Below, piece by piece: positions 35,615 through 49,820 of a DNA stretch of 64,000 bases (position 1 is the first letter of the stretch; each line of letters starts with the position of its first letter). The stretch covers positions 720,773 through 784,772 of the forward strand of contig NZ_PHKV01000002.1 of the NCBI RefSeq assembly GCF_002846205.1, written 5' to 3'. This DNA comes from Xanthomonas prunicola. GTDB lineage: Bacteria; Pseudomonadota; Gammaproteobacteria; Xanthomonadales; Xanthomonadaceae. Both the position numbers and the translations under genes were made by a program. Under the pieces are notes generated by a model, which saw only the letters and a list, made by a program, of their open reading frames with translations, made no database searches and was not told where the DNA came from.

Positions 35615-36823
35615 TCACAGGCGCTCGATCGCCAGTGCCACCCCCTGCCCCACCCCGATGCACATGCTGGCCAGCCCGAGCCGCCCGTTACTGGCTTCCA
35701 GCTGCCGCAACAAGGTCAGCGCCAGCCGCGCGCCGCTCATGCCCAGCGGATGCCCCAGCGCGATCGCGCCACCGTTGGCATTGACGTGTTCGGCATCGTC
35801 GGCCAGCCCGAATGCGCGCGCGCAGGCCAGCGCCTGCGCAGCAAAGGCTTCATTGAGTTCGATCGCATCGAACTGCGCGATGCGCAAGTTCAAACGCGCC
35901 AGCAGGCGCTGGGTGGCCGGCACCGGGCCGATGCCCATGAACGCCGGCTCCACCCCCGCCGATGCGAACCCCAGCACCCGCGCGCGCGGCGTCAACCGAT
36001 GCGCCTGCACGGCCTGCGCAGAAGCCAGCAGCAAGGCGGCCGCGCCATCGTTGAGACCGGAGGCATTGCCGGCCGTCACGGTGCCGGGCTGGCGAAACAC
36101 CGGTTTGAGCTTGGCCAGCATCTCGGCCGTGGTGTTGGGCCGCGGCGCCTCATCGTATTCGACGGTGCTGGCATCGCCGCCCTTGCGCGCGGCCACTGCC
36201 ACCGAGGTGATTTCGCCATCGAAGAAGCCGGCGGCCTGCGCCGCCGCGACGCGTTGCTGGCTGCGCAGTGCAAACGCATCCTGGTCTTCGCGCGCGATGG
36301 CATGTCGCTGTGCGACGTTCTCGGCAGTTTCGCCCATCAATTCGGTGCCGTAGGCGGCTTGCAGTCGAGGATTGATGAAGCGCCAGCCCATGGTGGTGTC
36401 TTCCAGCTGCTGGGTGCGGGCGAACGCGCTGTCGGCCTTGCCCATCACCCACGGCGCGCGCGACATCGATTCGACACCACCGGCAATTGCAAGATCCAGT
36501 TCGCCGGCACGAATGCCGCGCGCTACCGTGCCGATCGCGTCTAAGCCCGAACCGCATAGGCGATTGAGCGTGCTAGCCGGCACCGAAGAGGGCAAGCCGG
36601 CCAGCAACAGACTCATCCGCGCGACGTTGCGATTGTCTTCGCCGGCCTGGTTGGCGCAGCCCAGGTACACATCGTCGATTGCGGCCGGCTCCAGCTGCGG
36701 CTGCCGCGCCAGCAGCGCAGCGATCGGCACCGCGCCCAGGTCGTCGGCGCGAACGCTGGACAAGGCGCCGCCGTAACGGCCGATCGGCGTGCGGATGCCA
36801 TCGATCAAATAGACCTCGCTCAT
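35615..36823 (-). CDS. pcaF: PcaF, beta-ketoadipyl-CoA thiolase
   Basis: Thiolase of 402 residues. Nucleophile Cys lies in [10 protein letters not shown] (about 90), [19 protein letters not shown] holds the His (about 358), and the second Cys is in MCIGVGQG near the C-terminus. It splits beta-ketoadipyl-CoA to succinyl-CoA and acetyl-CoA, the last step. Its ATG overlaps the pcaJ stop by 4 bp. The open frame further upstream belongs to the complement of pcaJ. Confidence 0.96.
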   Translation of the reverse strand: MSEVYLIDGIRTPIGRYGGALSSVRADDLGAVPIAALLARQPQLEPAAIDDVYLGCANQAGEDNRNVARMSLLLAGLPSSVPASTLNRLCGSGLDAIGTVARGIRAGELDLAIAGGVESMSRAPWVMGKADSAFARTQQLEDTTMGWRFINPRLQAAYGTELMGETAENVAQRHAIAREDQDAFALRSQQRVAAAQAAGFFDGEITSVAVAARKGGDASTVEYDEAPRPNTTAEMLAKLKPVFRQPGTVTAGNASGLNDGAAALLLASAQAVQAHRLTPRARVLGFASAGVEPAFMGIGPVPATQRLLARLNLRIAQFDAIELNEAFAAQALACARAFGLADDAEHVNANGGAIALGHPLGMSGARLALTLLRQLEASNGRLGLASMCIGVGQGVALAIERL

Positions 36824-37608
36824 GCCTCCGCTCCCGCTGCCTGGGCACCATGCGCTGCATCGGTGCGTGCCTGCAGCGCGCGCAAGGCGTCCAGCTCGAT
36901 GGTGCTGGGCGGGGTGGTTTGGGCGAGGTCGGCAGCGAAGCGGATCGGCCAACCGGTCGCCGCGCTGACCTGCTCGCGCGTTGTTCCAGGATGCAGCGAG
37001 GTCACGGTGAGTTCGCGGGTCATGGGGTCGGGCTCCATCACGCACAGGTCGGTGACGACCACGGTCGGGCCGGCGCCGGGGAGGCCGGCACACGCGCGCG
37101 CATCGCCACCGTCCAGATGCCCGACCGTGGTGATGAAGTCCAGCGTCGGCACGAAACTGCGTTTGGATTGGCGAATGATGATGAACACCTGTTTGGCGCT
37201 GGCCGCAATTTCCGGCGCGCCCCCGGCACCGGGCAGGCGCGTTTTCGGTGCGTCATACGGGCCAATCACGGTGGTGTTGAGGTTGGCGTAGCGATCGATC
37301 TGCGCTGCGCCCAGAAAGCCCACATCCACGCGTCCGCCTTGCAGCCAGTAACGAAAGATCTCTGGCGTGGACACCACAGTGTCGGCGGTCTCGGCCAGCT
37401 CGCCGTCGCCGATCGACAAGGGCAACACCTGCGGGCGTGCACCGATCGGGCCGGATTCGTAGATCAAGGTGACGTCCGGCGCATGCGTGAGCCGGGCCAG
37501 ATTCGCGGCCGTGGACGGCAACCCGATGCCGACAAAACACACCGCGCCATCGGGCAGACGGCGCGCGGCGGCTACCGTCATCATCTCGTTGGTGCTGTAG
37601 GCGCTCAT
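36820..37608 (-). CDS. pcaJ: PcaJ, beta-ketoadipate CoA-transferase subunit B
   Basis: Protein of 262 residues. The catalytic-type Glu lies in [12 protein letters not shown] (about 50); [40 protein letters not shown] follows. Subunit B of a family I CoA-transferase that moves CoA from succinyl-CoA to beta-ketoadipate. The sequence type resembles glutaconate CoA-transferase GctB/CatJ of Pseudomonas rather than the smaller classical PcaJ. It overlaps pcaI and pcaF by 4 bp each: a tightly coupled trio. Confidence 0.92.
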   Translation of the reverse strand: MSAYSTNEMMTVAAARRLPDGAVCFVGIGLPSTAANLARLTHAPDVTLIYESGPIGARPQVLPLSIGDGELAETADTVVSTPEIFRYWLQGGRVDVGFLGAAQIDRYANLNTTVIGPYDAPKTRLPGAGGAPEIAASAKQVFIIIRQSKRSFVPTLDFITTVGHLDGGDARACAGLPGAGPTVVVTDLCVMEPDPMTRELTVTSLHPGTTREQVSAATGWPIRFAADLAQTTPPSTIELDALRALQARTDAAHGAQAAGAEA

Positions 37609-38468
37609 GCGGCCACCTGCTGCTGCGACTGTGCGTAAACACGCTGAAAACCGGCGAAATCGTCGGTGTCCAGGATATGCGTCTGGATCCACGCCTGGAA
37701 CTTCGCACGGTCGCGCGCGATCGCATCCCAGGCCAGATAGAAGCGATTGTCGCGTGCGTAATAGCCGTGCGCGTACGACGGCGCCGCGCCACCGGGAACA
37801 AGGCAAACCGCATCGACGACCCAGCGCGGCAAAATGCAGGCATTGGGCGGCGCGTCGAGTGTGTCGACGATCTGTTCCACCGTCACGATCACCTTGCGCG
37901 CTGCCAGCGCGGCTTCTTTCTGGACACCCAGAATGCCCCAGAGCAGCACGTTGCCGCGGCGGTCGGCCTGCTGGGCATGAATCACGGTGACATCGGGGTT
38001 GACAGCCGGCGATGTGGCCAGCGTTTGGCCGGTATACGGGCATTGCAGGAACTTGATGCTGTCGTTGACGCGTGGCAGGTCCGAGCCGACGTACCCCCGC
38101 AGCACCGCAAACGGCAGACCCGATGCACCGGCCACATAGGCATTGGCCATATCGGCATGACTGTGCTCGCGAATCTGCAACGGCTGCGGCCAGGCGTGTT
38201 CCACCGCATCGCGCAGCCGGTGCAGCGAGCCGACGCCCGGATTGCCGCCCCAGGAAAACCGCAGCGCTGCCGCGCAACCGGCGCCGATCAGCTGGTCGTA
38301 GATCAGGTCGGGGGTCATGCGCACCAGACGCAGGTCGTGCTTGCGCTGGCGAATCACCTCGTGCCCGGCCGCATGCGGAATCAGGTGGGTGAAGCCTTCC
38401 ATCGCCACGCAATCGCCATCGGCGATCAGCTGCGACACGGCGTCCGCAAGAGTGACGATGTCGGCCAT
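37605..38468 (-). CDS. pcaI: PcaI, beta-ketoadipate CoA-transferase subunit A
   Basis: Protein of 287 residues starting MADIVTLADAVSQLI. MEGFTHLIPHAAGHEVIRQ and FSWGGNPGVGSLHRLRDAVEH are family I CoA-transferase alpha-subunit blocks. It is larger than classical PcaI (about 230) and resembles the CatI/GctA type. First gene of the catabolic operon pcaI-J-F-H-G-B-D-C. Two PcaR-like operators lie 62-96 bp upstream. The open frame to 38612 is rejected because it covers these sites. Confidence 0.92.
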   Translation of the reverse strand: MADIVTLADAVSQLIADGDCVAMEGFTHLIPHAAGHEVIRQRKHDLRLVRMTPDLIYDQLIGAGCAAALRFSWGGNPGVGSLHRLRDAVEHAWPQPLQIREHSHADMANAYVAGASGLPFAVLRGYVGSDLPRVNDSIKFLQCPYTGQTLATSPAVNPDVTVIHAQQADRRGNVLLWGILGVQKEAALAARKVIVTVEQIVDTLDAPPNACILPRWVVDAVCLVPGGAAPSYAHGYYARDNRFYLAWDAIARDRAKFQAWIQTHILDTDDFAGFQRVYAQSQQQVAA

Positions 38469-38529
38469 TGCATTCCCTTCCAGCGCAGTGAGCGTGCAGT
38501 CACGGTAGGCGCAGCCGGCGGGCCGGTCA

Positions 38530-38564
38530 ATCCGATAATCGGTGATATAAATCGATATTCGCAC
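38530..38564. promoter_or_regulatory. Two PcaR-like operators between pcaI and vanA
   Basis: ATCCGATAATCGGTG (38530-38544) and AATCGATATTCGCAC (38550-38564) resemble the 15-bp P. putida PcaR site GTTCGATAATCGCAC: 10 of 15 with a perfect CGATAATCG core, and 12 of 15. Their centres are 20 bp apart, about two helical turns. The sites lie in the pcaI-vanA divergent region and can serve pcaI. A GTATAC palindrome at about 38602 may belong to the vanA promoter. Confidence 0.55.
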
Positions 38565-38719
38565 AATTTCGGCAGACCCATAACGCGTCCACATTGTCTC
38601 CGGTGTATACATAACTTCGCTCGCAAGCAGACGCCAGCGTTGCCATGCGCGTCAACTCGTTGCCGGCCGGCGCATGCCGCGTCGCATCCAGGTTGCCTCA
38701 ACACCCAGGAGTCACGGTC

Positions 38720-39796
38720 ATGTCGCAGTCCAAGCCCCTGTTTCCCCTCAACGCGTGGTATGCCGTCGCCTGGGACCACGAGATCAAGCACGTGCTCAGC
38801 CCACGCAAGATCTGCAACCTGGACGTGGTGGTCTACCGCACCACGGCCGGCGCGGTGGTCGCGCTTGAGGACGCCTGCTGGCACCGGCTGGTGCCGTTGT
38901 CGATGGGCAAGCTGCGTGGCGACGACGTGGTGTGTGGCTATCACGGGCTGGTCTACAACACGCAGGGGCGATGCGTGCACATGCCCTCGCAGGACACCAT
39001 CAACCCCTCGGCATGCGTACGCAGCTTCCCGGTTGCCGAAAAGCACCGCTATGTGTGGATCTGGCCAGGCGACCCGGCCAAGGCCGATACGCGCCTGATT
39101 CCCGATCTGCACTGGTCGCACGACCCGGCCTGGGCCGGCGATGGCCGCACCATCTACGCCAAATGCGACTACCGGCTGGTGTTGGATAACCTAATGGACC
39201 TGACCCACGAGACCTTCGTGCACGGCTCGAGCATCGGCCAGGACGAAGTGGCCGAAGCCCCGTTCGATGTGGTGCATGGCGATCGCGGCGTCACCGTCTC
39301 GCGCTGGATGCGCAATATCGACCCACCGCCGTTCTGGGCCAGCCAGATCGCCCGCCATCTGGATTACCGCGGCAAGGTCGATCGCTGGCAGATCATCCAT
39401 TTCGAAGCACCCGGCACCATCGCCATCGACGTGGGCGTGGCCATCACCGGCACCGGTGCACCAGAGGGCGATCGCAGCCAGGGCGTCAACGGCTACGTGC
39501 TCAACACGATCACCCCCGAGACCGACACCACCTGTCATTACTTCTGGGCGTTCATGCGCAACTATGCGCTGCACGACCAGTCGCTGACCACGCTCACGCG
39601 CGAGGGGGTGACAGGCGTGTTCGGCGAAGACGAGGCGGTGCTGGAAGCGCAGCAACGTGCGATCGACGCGCACCCGGATCACGCCTTCTACAACCTCAAC
39701 GTCGATGCCGGCGGCATGTGGGCGCGGCGCGTGATCGACCGCTTGATCGCGCAGGAACAACGCGCGCAGGACCTGTCGCTGCGCATGGTGGGCTGA
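38720..39796 (+). CDS. vanA: VanA, vanillate O-demethylase oxygenase subunit
   Basis: Rieske oxygenase of 358 residues. The [2Fe-2S] site is CWHRLVPLSMGKLRGDDVVCGYHG (read as CxH...CxxH, about 53-76). The mononuclear iron region LMDLTHETFVHGSS lies at about 158-171. With VanB it demethylates vanillate to protocatechuate and formaldehyde. The ATG at 38720 (MSQSKPLFPLNAWY) follows GGAGTCACGG; the upstream frame is not conserved. It is divergent from pcaI, so the two entry and exit steps can be co-regulated. Confidence 0.95.
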   Translation: MSQSKPLFPLNAWYAVAWDHEIKHVLSPRKICNLDVVVYRTTAGAVVALEDACWHRLVPLSMGKLRGDDVVCGYHGLVYNTQGRCVHMPSQDTINPSACVRSFPVAEKHRYVWIWPGDPAKADTRLIPDLHWSHDPAWAGDGRTIYAKCDYRLVLDNLMDLTHETFVHGSSIGQDEVAEAPFDVVHGDRGVTVSRWMRNIDPPPFWASQIARHLDYRGKVDRWQIIHFEAPGTIAIDVGVAITGTGAPEGDRSQGVNGYVLNTITPETDTTCHYFWAFMRNYALHDQSLTTLTREGVTGVFGEDEAVLEAQQRAIDAHPDHAFYNLNVDAGGMWARRVIDRLIAQEQRAQDLSLRMVG

Positions 39797-39896
39797 GCAC
39801 ACCGCATGCGCCAAGCCCTCCAATCGATCACAGCGACGCCTCGCAGCGCCATTCCTGCCGGCACCGGCCGGCACGCCTCATTGCCTGGAGCCTTTC

Positions 39897-40880
39897 ATGC
39901 GTAAAGACACCCAGTGGCATCGCGCCCGCGTAGTCAGCATTGCCGATGCCTGTCCTGGCGTGCGCGAAATCGTGCTCGATCCCGGCACCGCCGCGCGCAG
40001 CTTCGAGGTCGGTAGCCATGTGGATTTTCGCGTGCAGCTGCATGGTCGCGACGATGTCCGCTCGTATTCGTTGGTGGGCGAACCCCGCGCCGATGGATAC
40101 TTCCAGATTGCAGTGCGACAGATGCCCGACAGCCGTGGCGGCTCGCTGCACATGTGGACGCTGGCGCCGGGCGATGTGGTGGAGATGTCACCACCCAACA
40201 ACAACTTCCCGCTGGATGAAAGTGGCGAGGAAATCTTGCTGATCGCCGGTGGTATCGGCATCACCCCAATCATCGGCATGGCGCAACGGCTGGCCCGTCG
40301 CCATCCCGCATTTCGCCTGCTCTATGCCGGCCGCTCACGCAGCGCGATGGCCTATGTCGACACGCTGGAAGCGCTGCTGGGCGAGCGCCTGCAACTGCAA
40401 TGCGACGACAGGGCAGGCCCACCCGATCTGGCTGCCGAACTGGCACGCCTGTCGCCCAATGCCGAGGTGTATGTCTGCGGGCCGCTGGGCATGCTCGAAG
40501 CGGTGCGCCAGCACTGGCACGCGGCCGGCCGGCCGCGTGCACGGCTGCACTTCGAAACCTTCGGCAACAGCGGGCGGGTACCGGCGCAGGCGTTCGTGGT
40601 GAAGTTGCCGGGCCTGGGTCTGGAAGTGCCGGTGGCTGAAAACGAATCGATGCTGGACGCACTGGCCGATGCGGGCGTGGAGCTGATCGCCGAGTGCCGC
40701 CGTGGCGAATGCGGCTTGTGTGCAGTGGAAGTGCTGGACAGCTCAGCCGATATCGATCACCGCGATGTGTTCTTCAGCGACGAACAGCGCCGCGAAAATC
40801 GCAAGCTCTGTGCCTGCGTGTCGCGCGCGGTGGGCGGCAGCATCAGCATCGATACCGGCTATCGCAGCGAGCTGGGCTGA
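39897..40880 (+). CDS. vanB: VanB, vanillate O-demethylase reductase subunit
   Basis: Protein of 327 residues with flavin domain (SYSLVGEP, about 58-65), NAD domain (LIAGGIGITPIIGMA, about 112-126) and C-terminal plant-type [2Fe-2S] ferredoxin (CRRGECGLCAVEVLDS plus a distal Cys in KLCACVSRAVGG, about 265-320). It passes electrons from NADH to VanA. It lies 100 bp after vanA, same direction. Confidence 0.95.
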   Translation: MRKDTQWHRARVVSIADACPGVREIVLDPGTAARSFEVGSHVDFRVQLHGRDDVRSYSLVGEPRADGYFQIAVRQMPDSRGGSLHMWTLAPGDVVEMSPPNNNFPLDESGEEILLIAGGIGITPIIGMAQRLARRHPAFRLLYAGRSRSAMAYVDTLEALLGERLQLQCDDRAGPPDLAAELARLSPNAEVYVCGPLGMLEAVRQHWHAAGRPRARLHFETFGNSGRVPAQAFVVKLPGLGLEVPVAENESMLDALADAGVELIAECRRGECGLCAVEVLDSSADIDHRDVFFSDEQRRENRKLCACVSRAVGGSISIDTGYRSELG

Positions 40881-41232
40881 ATCGGAACCAGGCCGGCCGC
40901 GCATGTCGTCTGGCGGGCGCGGCTGATGTTGCGACTGGGCGTGTAATGCGTGTGCGTTGTGGCGCCTGCGTGCCGTCGGCACCTAGCCGACTGCTTTCGT
41001 TGCACATTGCTGGCCACTCACTGGTTGGCGTTTCAGCACGCGCACATTGAAGGCGGTGGCCTCCACCGAAACCTTGCCGAGCTTGCTGAGTGGCCGCATG
41101 CGGCGCGGGCACGCGAAAGCCGCAGCGCGGCGCTCGGCATTTTCGCTCAGCGTGCATGGCTGCAGGCCGGTATTGGCCATCAATCGTTAGCGCCCTCTGC
41201 GCGCGCACCACCGTGTTTGCATCCTCACACGT
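40881..41232. other. vanB-glpR gap, no gene seen
   Basis: A 352-bp stretch separates the van and glp transcription units. Only short overlapping frames are present. No T-tailed hairpin is evident after vanB. Confidence 0.5.
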
Positions 41233-42060
41233 ATGCGCGATCATCTGCGCATGGAGTCGACTCACTACAGGACTGTCCCGGCGCCGGCATTGAACCCGCG
41301 CCAGGAGCAATTGGTGGCGCTGGTGCGGCAGCAGGGCTTTGCCGATGTGGAAGGCCTGGCCACGCGCTTTGAGGTCACCCCGCAAACCATTCGGCGCGAC
41401 CTGACCTTGCTGTGCGATGCCGGCGTGCTGCGCCGCTATCACGGCGGCGTCAGCATGCCCTCCAGCGTGGAGAATCTGGCCTACACCGCGCGCAAGGCGC
41501 TGCAGGCACGCGAGAAACGGCACATCGCCGCACATGTGGCCCGTTTCATTCCCGACGATGCCTCGCTGTTCATCAATCTTGGCACCACCAACGAGGAAGT
41601 CGCGCGTGCGTTGCTGCAGCACCGCGGGCTGCGGGTGATCACCAACAACCTCAATGTAGCGGTGATGCTCAGCGCCAACCCCAGCTTCGAGGTGATCGTG
41701 GCCGGCGGCGTGGTGCGCGGGCGCGATCAGGGCGTGACCGGCGAGGCCACGGTGGAGCTGATCCGTCAGTTCAAGGTGGACTTCGGGGTGATCGGCATTT
41801 CCGGTATCGACCTGGACGGCACCCTGCTGGACTTCGATTACCAGGAAGTGCGCGTGGCCCAGGCCATCATCGAGCACTCGCGCCAGGTGGTGCTGGCCGC
41901 CGACCACAGCAAGTTCGGCCGCAACGCCATGGTGCGGCTGGGGGCGATCGCACAGGTGCACGACTGGTTCACCGACCGACCGCCGCCGCAGGAACTGGCC
42001 AAGGTGCTGGCCGAAGCCGGCACCCGGGTCCACCTGGCAGATGCCGACGGCGGCAACTGA
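41233..42060 (+). CDS. glpR: GlpR, DeoR-family repressor of glycerol-3-phosphate genes
   Basis: Protein of 275 residues. The N-terminal DeoR HTH (RQEQLVALVRQQGFADVEGLATRFEVTPQTIRRDL) is at about 22-57, then NLGTTNEEVARAL and the sugar-phosphate-binding DFGVIGISGIDLDGTLLDFDYQEVRVAQ, characteristic of GlpR. A GlpR-like palindrome lies downstream before glpD. A second ATG seven codons in is a possible start. Located directly before glpD, 222 bp apart. Confidence 0.92.
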   Translation: MRDHLRMESTHYRTVPAPALNPRQEQLVALVRQQGFADVEGLATRFEVTPQTIRRDLTLLCDAGVLRRYHGGVSMPSSVENLAYTARKALQAREKRHIAAHVARFIPDDASLFINLGTTNEEVARALLQHRGLRVITNNLNVAVMLSANPSFEVIVAGGVVRGRDQGVTGEATVELIRQFKVDFGVIGISGIDLDGTLLDFDYQEVRVAQAIIEHSRQVVLAADHSKFGRNAMVRLGAIAQVHDWFTDRPPPQELAKVLAEAGTRVHLADADGGN

Positions 42061-42217
42061 GATTGTTCGTTTAAGTACGTTTGCGTCCTCTGGACGTCGT
42101 CTGGATGCCTGGCATCGATTCATGCATTGAATCAATTTTACCCAATCCATCGCCTGATCCATCTATAGATACCCTGATTTGCAGGCGATTCGCTTCTTCA
42201 CGCCCCGAAAAGGTTTG

Positions 42218-42239
42218 ATGTTCGAATATGTTCGAACAT
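42218..42239. promoter_or_regulatory. GlpR operator before glpD
   Basis: ATGTTCGA-N6-TCGAACAT is a perfect palindrome, resembling the E. coli GlpR site ATGTTCG...CGAACAT. The same bases also form two overlapping direct repeats of ATGTTCGAA. It ends 43 bp before the glpD ATG. Confidence 0.78.
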
Positions 42240-42282
42240 GACAACTTAGGTTCGCTCATAGCGCACCTGGACGGAGGCACCG

Positions 42283-43797
42283 ATGGGCGAGACGTACGAT
42301 CTTCTGGTGGTAGGCGGCGGCATCAATGGGGTCGGTATCGCCCGCGATGCGGCCGGACGCGGCCTGTCGGTGTGTCTGTGCGAGCAGGACGATCTGGCCG
42401 CGCATACCAGCAGCGCCAGCACCAAGCTGATTCATGGCGGCTTGCGCTATCTGGAGCAATACGAGTTCGCACTGGTCGGCAAGGCGCTGGCCGAGCGCGA
42501 GGTGCTGTTGCGCCTGGCCCCGCACATCATCTGGCCGCTGCGCTTTCTATTGCCGCATCAGCCGCATCTGCGCCCGGCCTGGATGATCCGCGCCGGACTG
42601 TTCCTGTATGACCACCTCGGCGGCAGCAAGCGCAGCCTACCGCGCTCGCGCCGGCTATCGCTGCGGACGCATCCGGTCGGCGCGCCGCTGCAGGAATCGC
42701 TGCGCACTGGCTTTGTGTATTCGGATGCCTGGGTGCAGGACGCGCGGCTGGTGGTGCTCAACGCGATGGACGCGGCTAAACGCGGCGCCAAGATCCACAC
42801 CCGCACGCGCTGTGTCGGTGCCTGGCGCGATGCTGGCTTCTGGTATGCCGAACTCGAAGATCGCGAGGGGCGCCGCCGCACCGTGCAGGCACGCGCGCTG
42901 GCCAATGCGGCTGGGCCTTGGGCAGTGTCCTTCCTGGACAACGTGGCCGCGGTGCCCCACGAGCACGCGCTGCGGCTGGTCAAGGGCAGCCATATCGTGG
43001 TGCCCAAGCTGTTCGATCACGATCACGCCTACATCTTCCAGCAACCGGACCGGCGCATCGTGTTCGCCATTCCGTACGAGCATGACTTCACCTTGATCGG
43101 CACCACCGACGTCGACTACGAGGCCGACCCCGCCGCGCCGAAGATCGATGCGGCCGAGATCCAGTACCTGTGCGATGCGGTGAACCTGTATTTCCAGCAG
43201 CAGATCCGCCCTGCCGATGTGGTGTGGAACTACAGCGGCGTGCGCCCGCTGCTGGACGATGCCGAAGACAATGCCGCCGAGGTCACGCGCGATTACCAGC
43301 TGGAAGTGGTCACCGATGGCGCGCCGTTGCTCAATGTGTTCGGCGGCAAGCTGACCACCTACCGCAAGCTCGCCGAAGAAGCGGTGGACCGGCTCACCTA
43401 CGCGCTGGGCGCACGCAAGCCGGCATGGACCGCGCGCGGCGATGCGCTGCCGGGCGGTGAACAGCGCGATATCGCCAGCCTGCTCGAACGCGTGCGCACC
43501 GCCCGCCCCTGGTTGCCGGCGGCGACCGCACAGCGGCTGGTGCGCAATTACGGCACCTGCGCAGAACGGCTGCTGGGCGATGCGCAGGATGTGGCCGGCC
43601 TGGGCGAGCACTTCGGTGCAGATCTGTACCAGGCCGAGGTGGACTACCTGCGTCAACACGAATGGGCGCAGACCGCCGACGATATCCTGTGGCGTCGCAG
43701 CAAACTCGGGCTTCGGCTCGATGCGGACGGACGGCAGCGGCTGCAAGCGTATCTGCAGACGCAGGCGCTTCACTCCGCCGAGCTCGCGACCGTTTGA
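42283..43797 (+). CDS. glpD: GlpD, aerobic glycerol-3-phosphate dehydrogenase
   Basis: FAD enzyme of 504 residues. Dinucleotide-binding LLVVGGGINGVGIARDAAGRGLSV (read about 7-30), SSASTKLIHGGLRYLEQYEFALV, RPLLDD, and FGGKLTTYRKLAEEAV in the C-terminal half. It oxidises glycerol 3-phosphate to dihydroxyacetone phosphate at the inner membrane and passes electrons to quinone. Length equals the E. coli enzyme (501). Preceded by a GlpR operator. Confidence 0.96.
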   Translation: MGETYDLLVVGGGINGVGIARDAAGRGLSVCLCEQDDLAAHTSSASTKLIHGGLRYLEQYEFALVGKALAEREVLLRLAPHIIWPLRFLLPHQPHLRPAWMIRAGLFLYDHLGGSKRSLPRSRRLSLRTHPVGAPLQESLRTGFVYSDAWVQDARLVVLNAMDAAKRGAKIHTRTRCVGAWRDAGFWYAELEDREGRRRTVQARALANAAGPWAVSFLDNVAAVPHEHALRLVKGSHIVVPKLFDHDHAYIFQQPDRRIVFAIPYEHDFTLIGTTDVDYEADPAAPKIDAAEIQYLCDAVNLYFQQQIRPADVVWNYSGVRPLLDDAEDNAAEVTRDYQLEVVTDGAPLLNVFGGKLTTYRKLAEEAVDRLTYALGARKPAWTARGDALPGGEQRDIASLLERVRTARPWLPAATAQRLVRNYGTCAERLLGDAQDVAGLGEHFGADLYQAEVDYLRQHEWAQTADDILWRRSKLGLRLDADGRQRLQAYLQTQALHSAELATV

Positions 43798-43805
43798 ACA
43801 CACCG

Positions 43806-43837
43806 CGTTGCCGGCGAGGACGGGTCGTCCGGCAACG
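43806..43837. repeat. Inverted repeat between glpD and glpF
   Basis: 9-bp arms CGTTGCCGG / CCGGCAACG, 14-nt interior. It starts 9 bp after the glpD stop and has no T run. It may partly attenuate or protect the mRNA; a REP-type element is also possible. Confidence 0.55.
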
Positions 43838-43967
43838 TATCCTGGCGCACTGCCTGCATCACCCTGTGGAGGGCACCCCCGATGAGCACGACCCATTCCC
43901 CCTGCGCGCCGACGCGCGTGTCGCAATCGCCTGTGCGTTGCGATGATTTTCTCGCGAGCATGCGCGC

Positions 43968-46422
<2,455 letters not shown>

Positions 46423-46535
46423 TCGTTGACGTCGACACCACGGCGCCCACCATGAGGTGGGCGCTGTGATTGGCCAATCATCTGCATGGACGAACCAAGC
46501 AGGGCTACGCAATGCAGCCCTGCCTGCAGCGTTAC

Positions 46536-47048
46536 TTACTGGCCGCCGGTACTGGCACGGCCGGCGATGGTATCCGGGTCCCAATGTTCCTTGATCAGAC
46601 CCTTTTCGATCCGAAACATATCGAACCAGGTGGTGGTGTACGTGGTGCCCGGCTTGTTGGGATTAGGCAAGGTGCGTACCGACACCAGGGTCACCAGATC
46701 ACCGTCAGCCGTGATGGCCACCAGTGGCAACTGCACGCGCGGCTGGACCGGCGTCGGCTTCACGAATGCGGTTAGAAAGGCGATGAATGCATCTCGCCCA
46801 TTGGCCACATTCGGATTGTGCTGGATGTAGTTCTTGTCCATGTACATCGGTGCGTACTGCACCTGGCCCGCTTCGAACACGGTGCGCCAGAAATCGTAGA
46901 CCAGCCGCTTGTTGGCAGTTTCATACCAGGTGGAGCCGAGCAGCATCTTCTGATGGTTGGGATTTGCAGTGACCGCGGTCTGCGCGAACGCGGCAACTGG
47001 CGCTAGCAGCGTGACCAACAGCAAGGCACGGGTGAGCAACTTCTTCAT
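46536..47048 (-). CDS. Secreted NTF2/SnoaL-like protein
   Basis: Protein of 170 residues with a signal peptide MKKLLTRALLLVTLLAPVAAFAQ (cleavage near 23). The mature part has the NTF2-like layout of predicted SnoaL-type ester cyclases: VYDFWRTVFEAGQ, MYMDKNYIQHNPNVANGRDAFIAFLTAF and TTWFDMFRIEKGLIKEHWD. Probably periplasmic. It lies downstream of pobA on the same strand, after a 413-bp gap. Ligand unknown. GGAGTACC before the ATG supports this start. Confidence 0.85.
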   Translation of the reverse strand: MKKLLTRALLLVTLLAPVAAFAQTAVTANPNHQKMLLGSTWYETANKRLVYDFWRTVFEAGQVQYAPMYMDKNYIQHNPNVANGRDAFIAFLTAFVKPTPVQPRVQLPLVAITADGDLVTLVSVRTLPNPNKPGTTYTTTWFDMFRIEKGLIKEHWDPDTIAGRASTGGQ

Positions 47049-47461
47049 GGGGTACTCCTGGGTGGAAGATGGCATTGCGCTCGTCGGGGGGATGCCAGCA
47101 CGGTGTTCCGTTGAGCGGGGGAATGACGCGTCCTTGCAGCCGGATCTACGCGTCATCGCCACCCTACCGGTGACGTTCGCTCGCCCGCTAGCCGCCCGCA
47201 GGTGCACCTGGGCACCTGCGGCACAGGTGGTGAGAAAAACATCACCCGTGTGCTCGCAGCCACTGACGTGCTGCAATGCGCGTAGGGTTGCCCCGATGTT
47301 GCTGTTGATTGTGCGATTCCTGCAGCGACGGCAACGGATCTGCGACTGCCGTGTGCGGTCAAGCTGTCTTGCGGGAGCGCTGCAGTGCGCTCCTATCGCA
47401 TGTACGGAGCCAGGCGACATAGAATCCGTACAACCACGCCAGCCACGGTCTTGGGCAGTCG
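47049..47461. other. Gap between pobA and the SnoaL-like gene
   Basis: No supported gene in 413 bp. A perfect hairpin CCGCAGGTGC / GCACCTGCGG with a 6-nt loop lies at 47196-47221; it lacks a T run on either strand, so terminator function after pobA is uncertain. Confidence 0.5.
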
Positions 47462-49636
<2,175 letters not shown>

Positions 49637-49820
49637 ACGTGGCCAAAAGAGCGAGGTCACTCACTCGCTGTGCGAGCCATAGGGAGAATGTGCTGCCGGC
49701 TGCATTTAAAAGGCAGTAAAAGGCCTACACAAGCAACGAAGTCAACGAGGATCGGCACAGACCGTCATCGTGCGAGGATGGAGAGGCCACGTCAGCCACT
49801 CCATCGCCGAGCCGCCTCCA

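Noticed and set aside
47196..47221. Hairpin CCGCAGGTGC / GCACCTGCGG as a pobA terminator
   Set aside because: No T run on either strand; described only as a feature of the gap.
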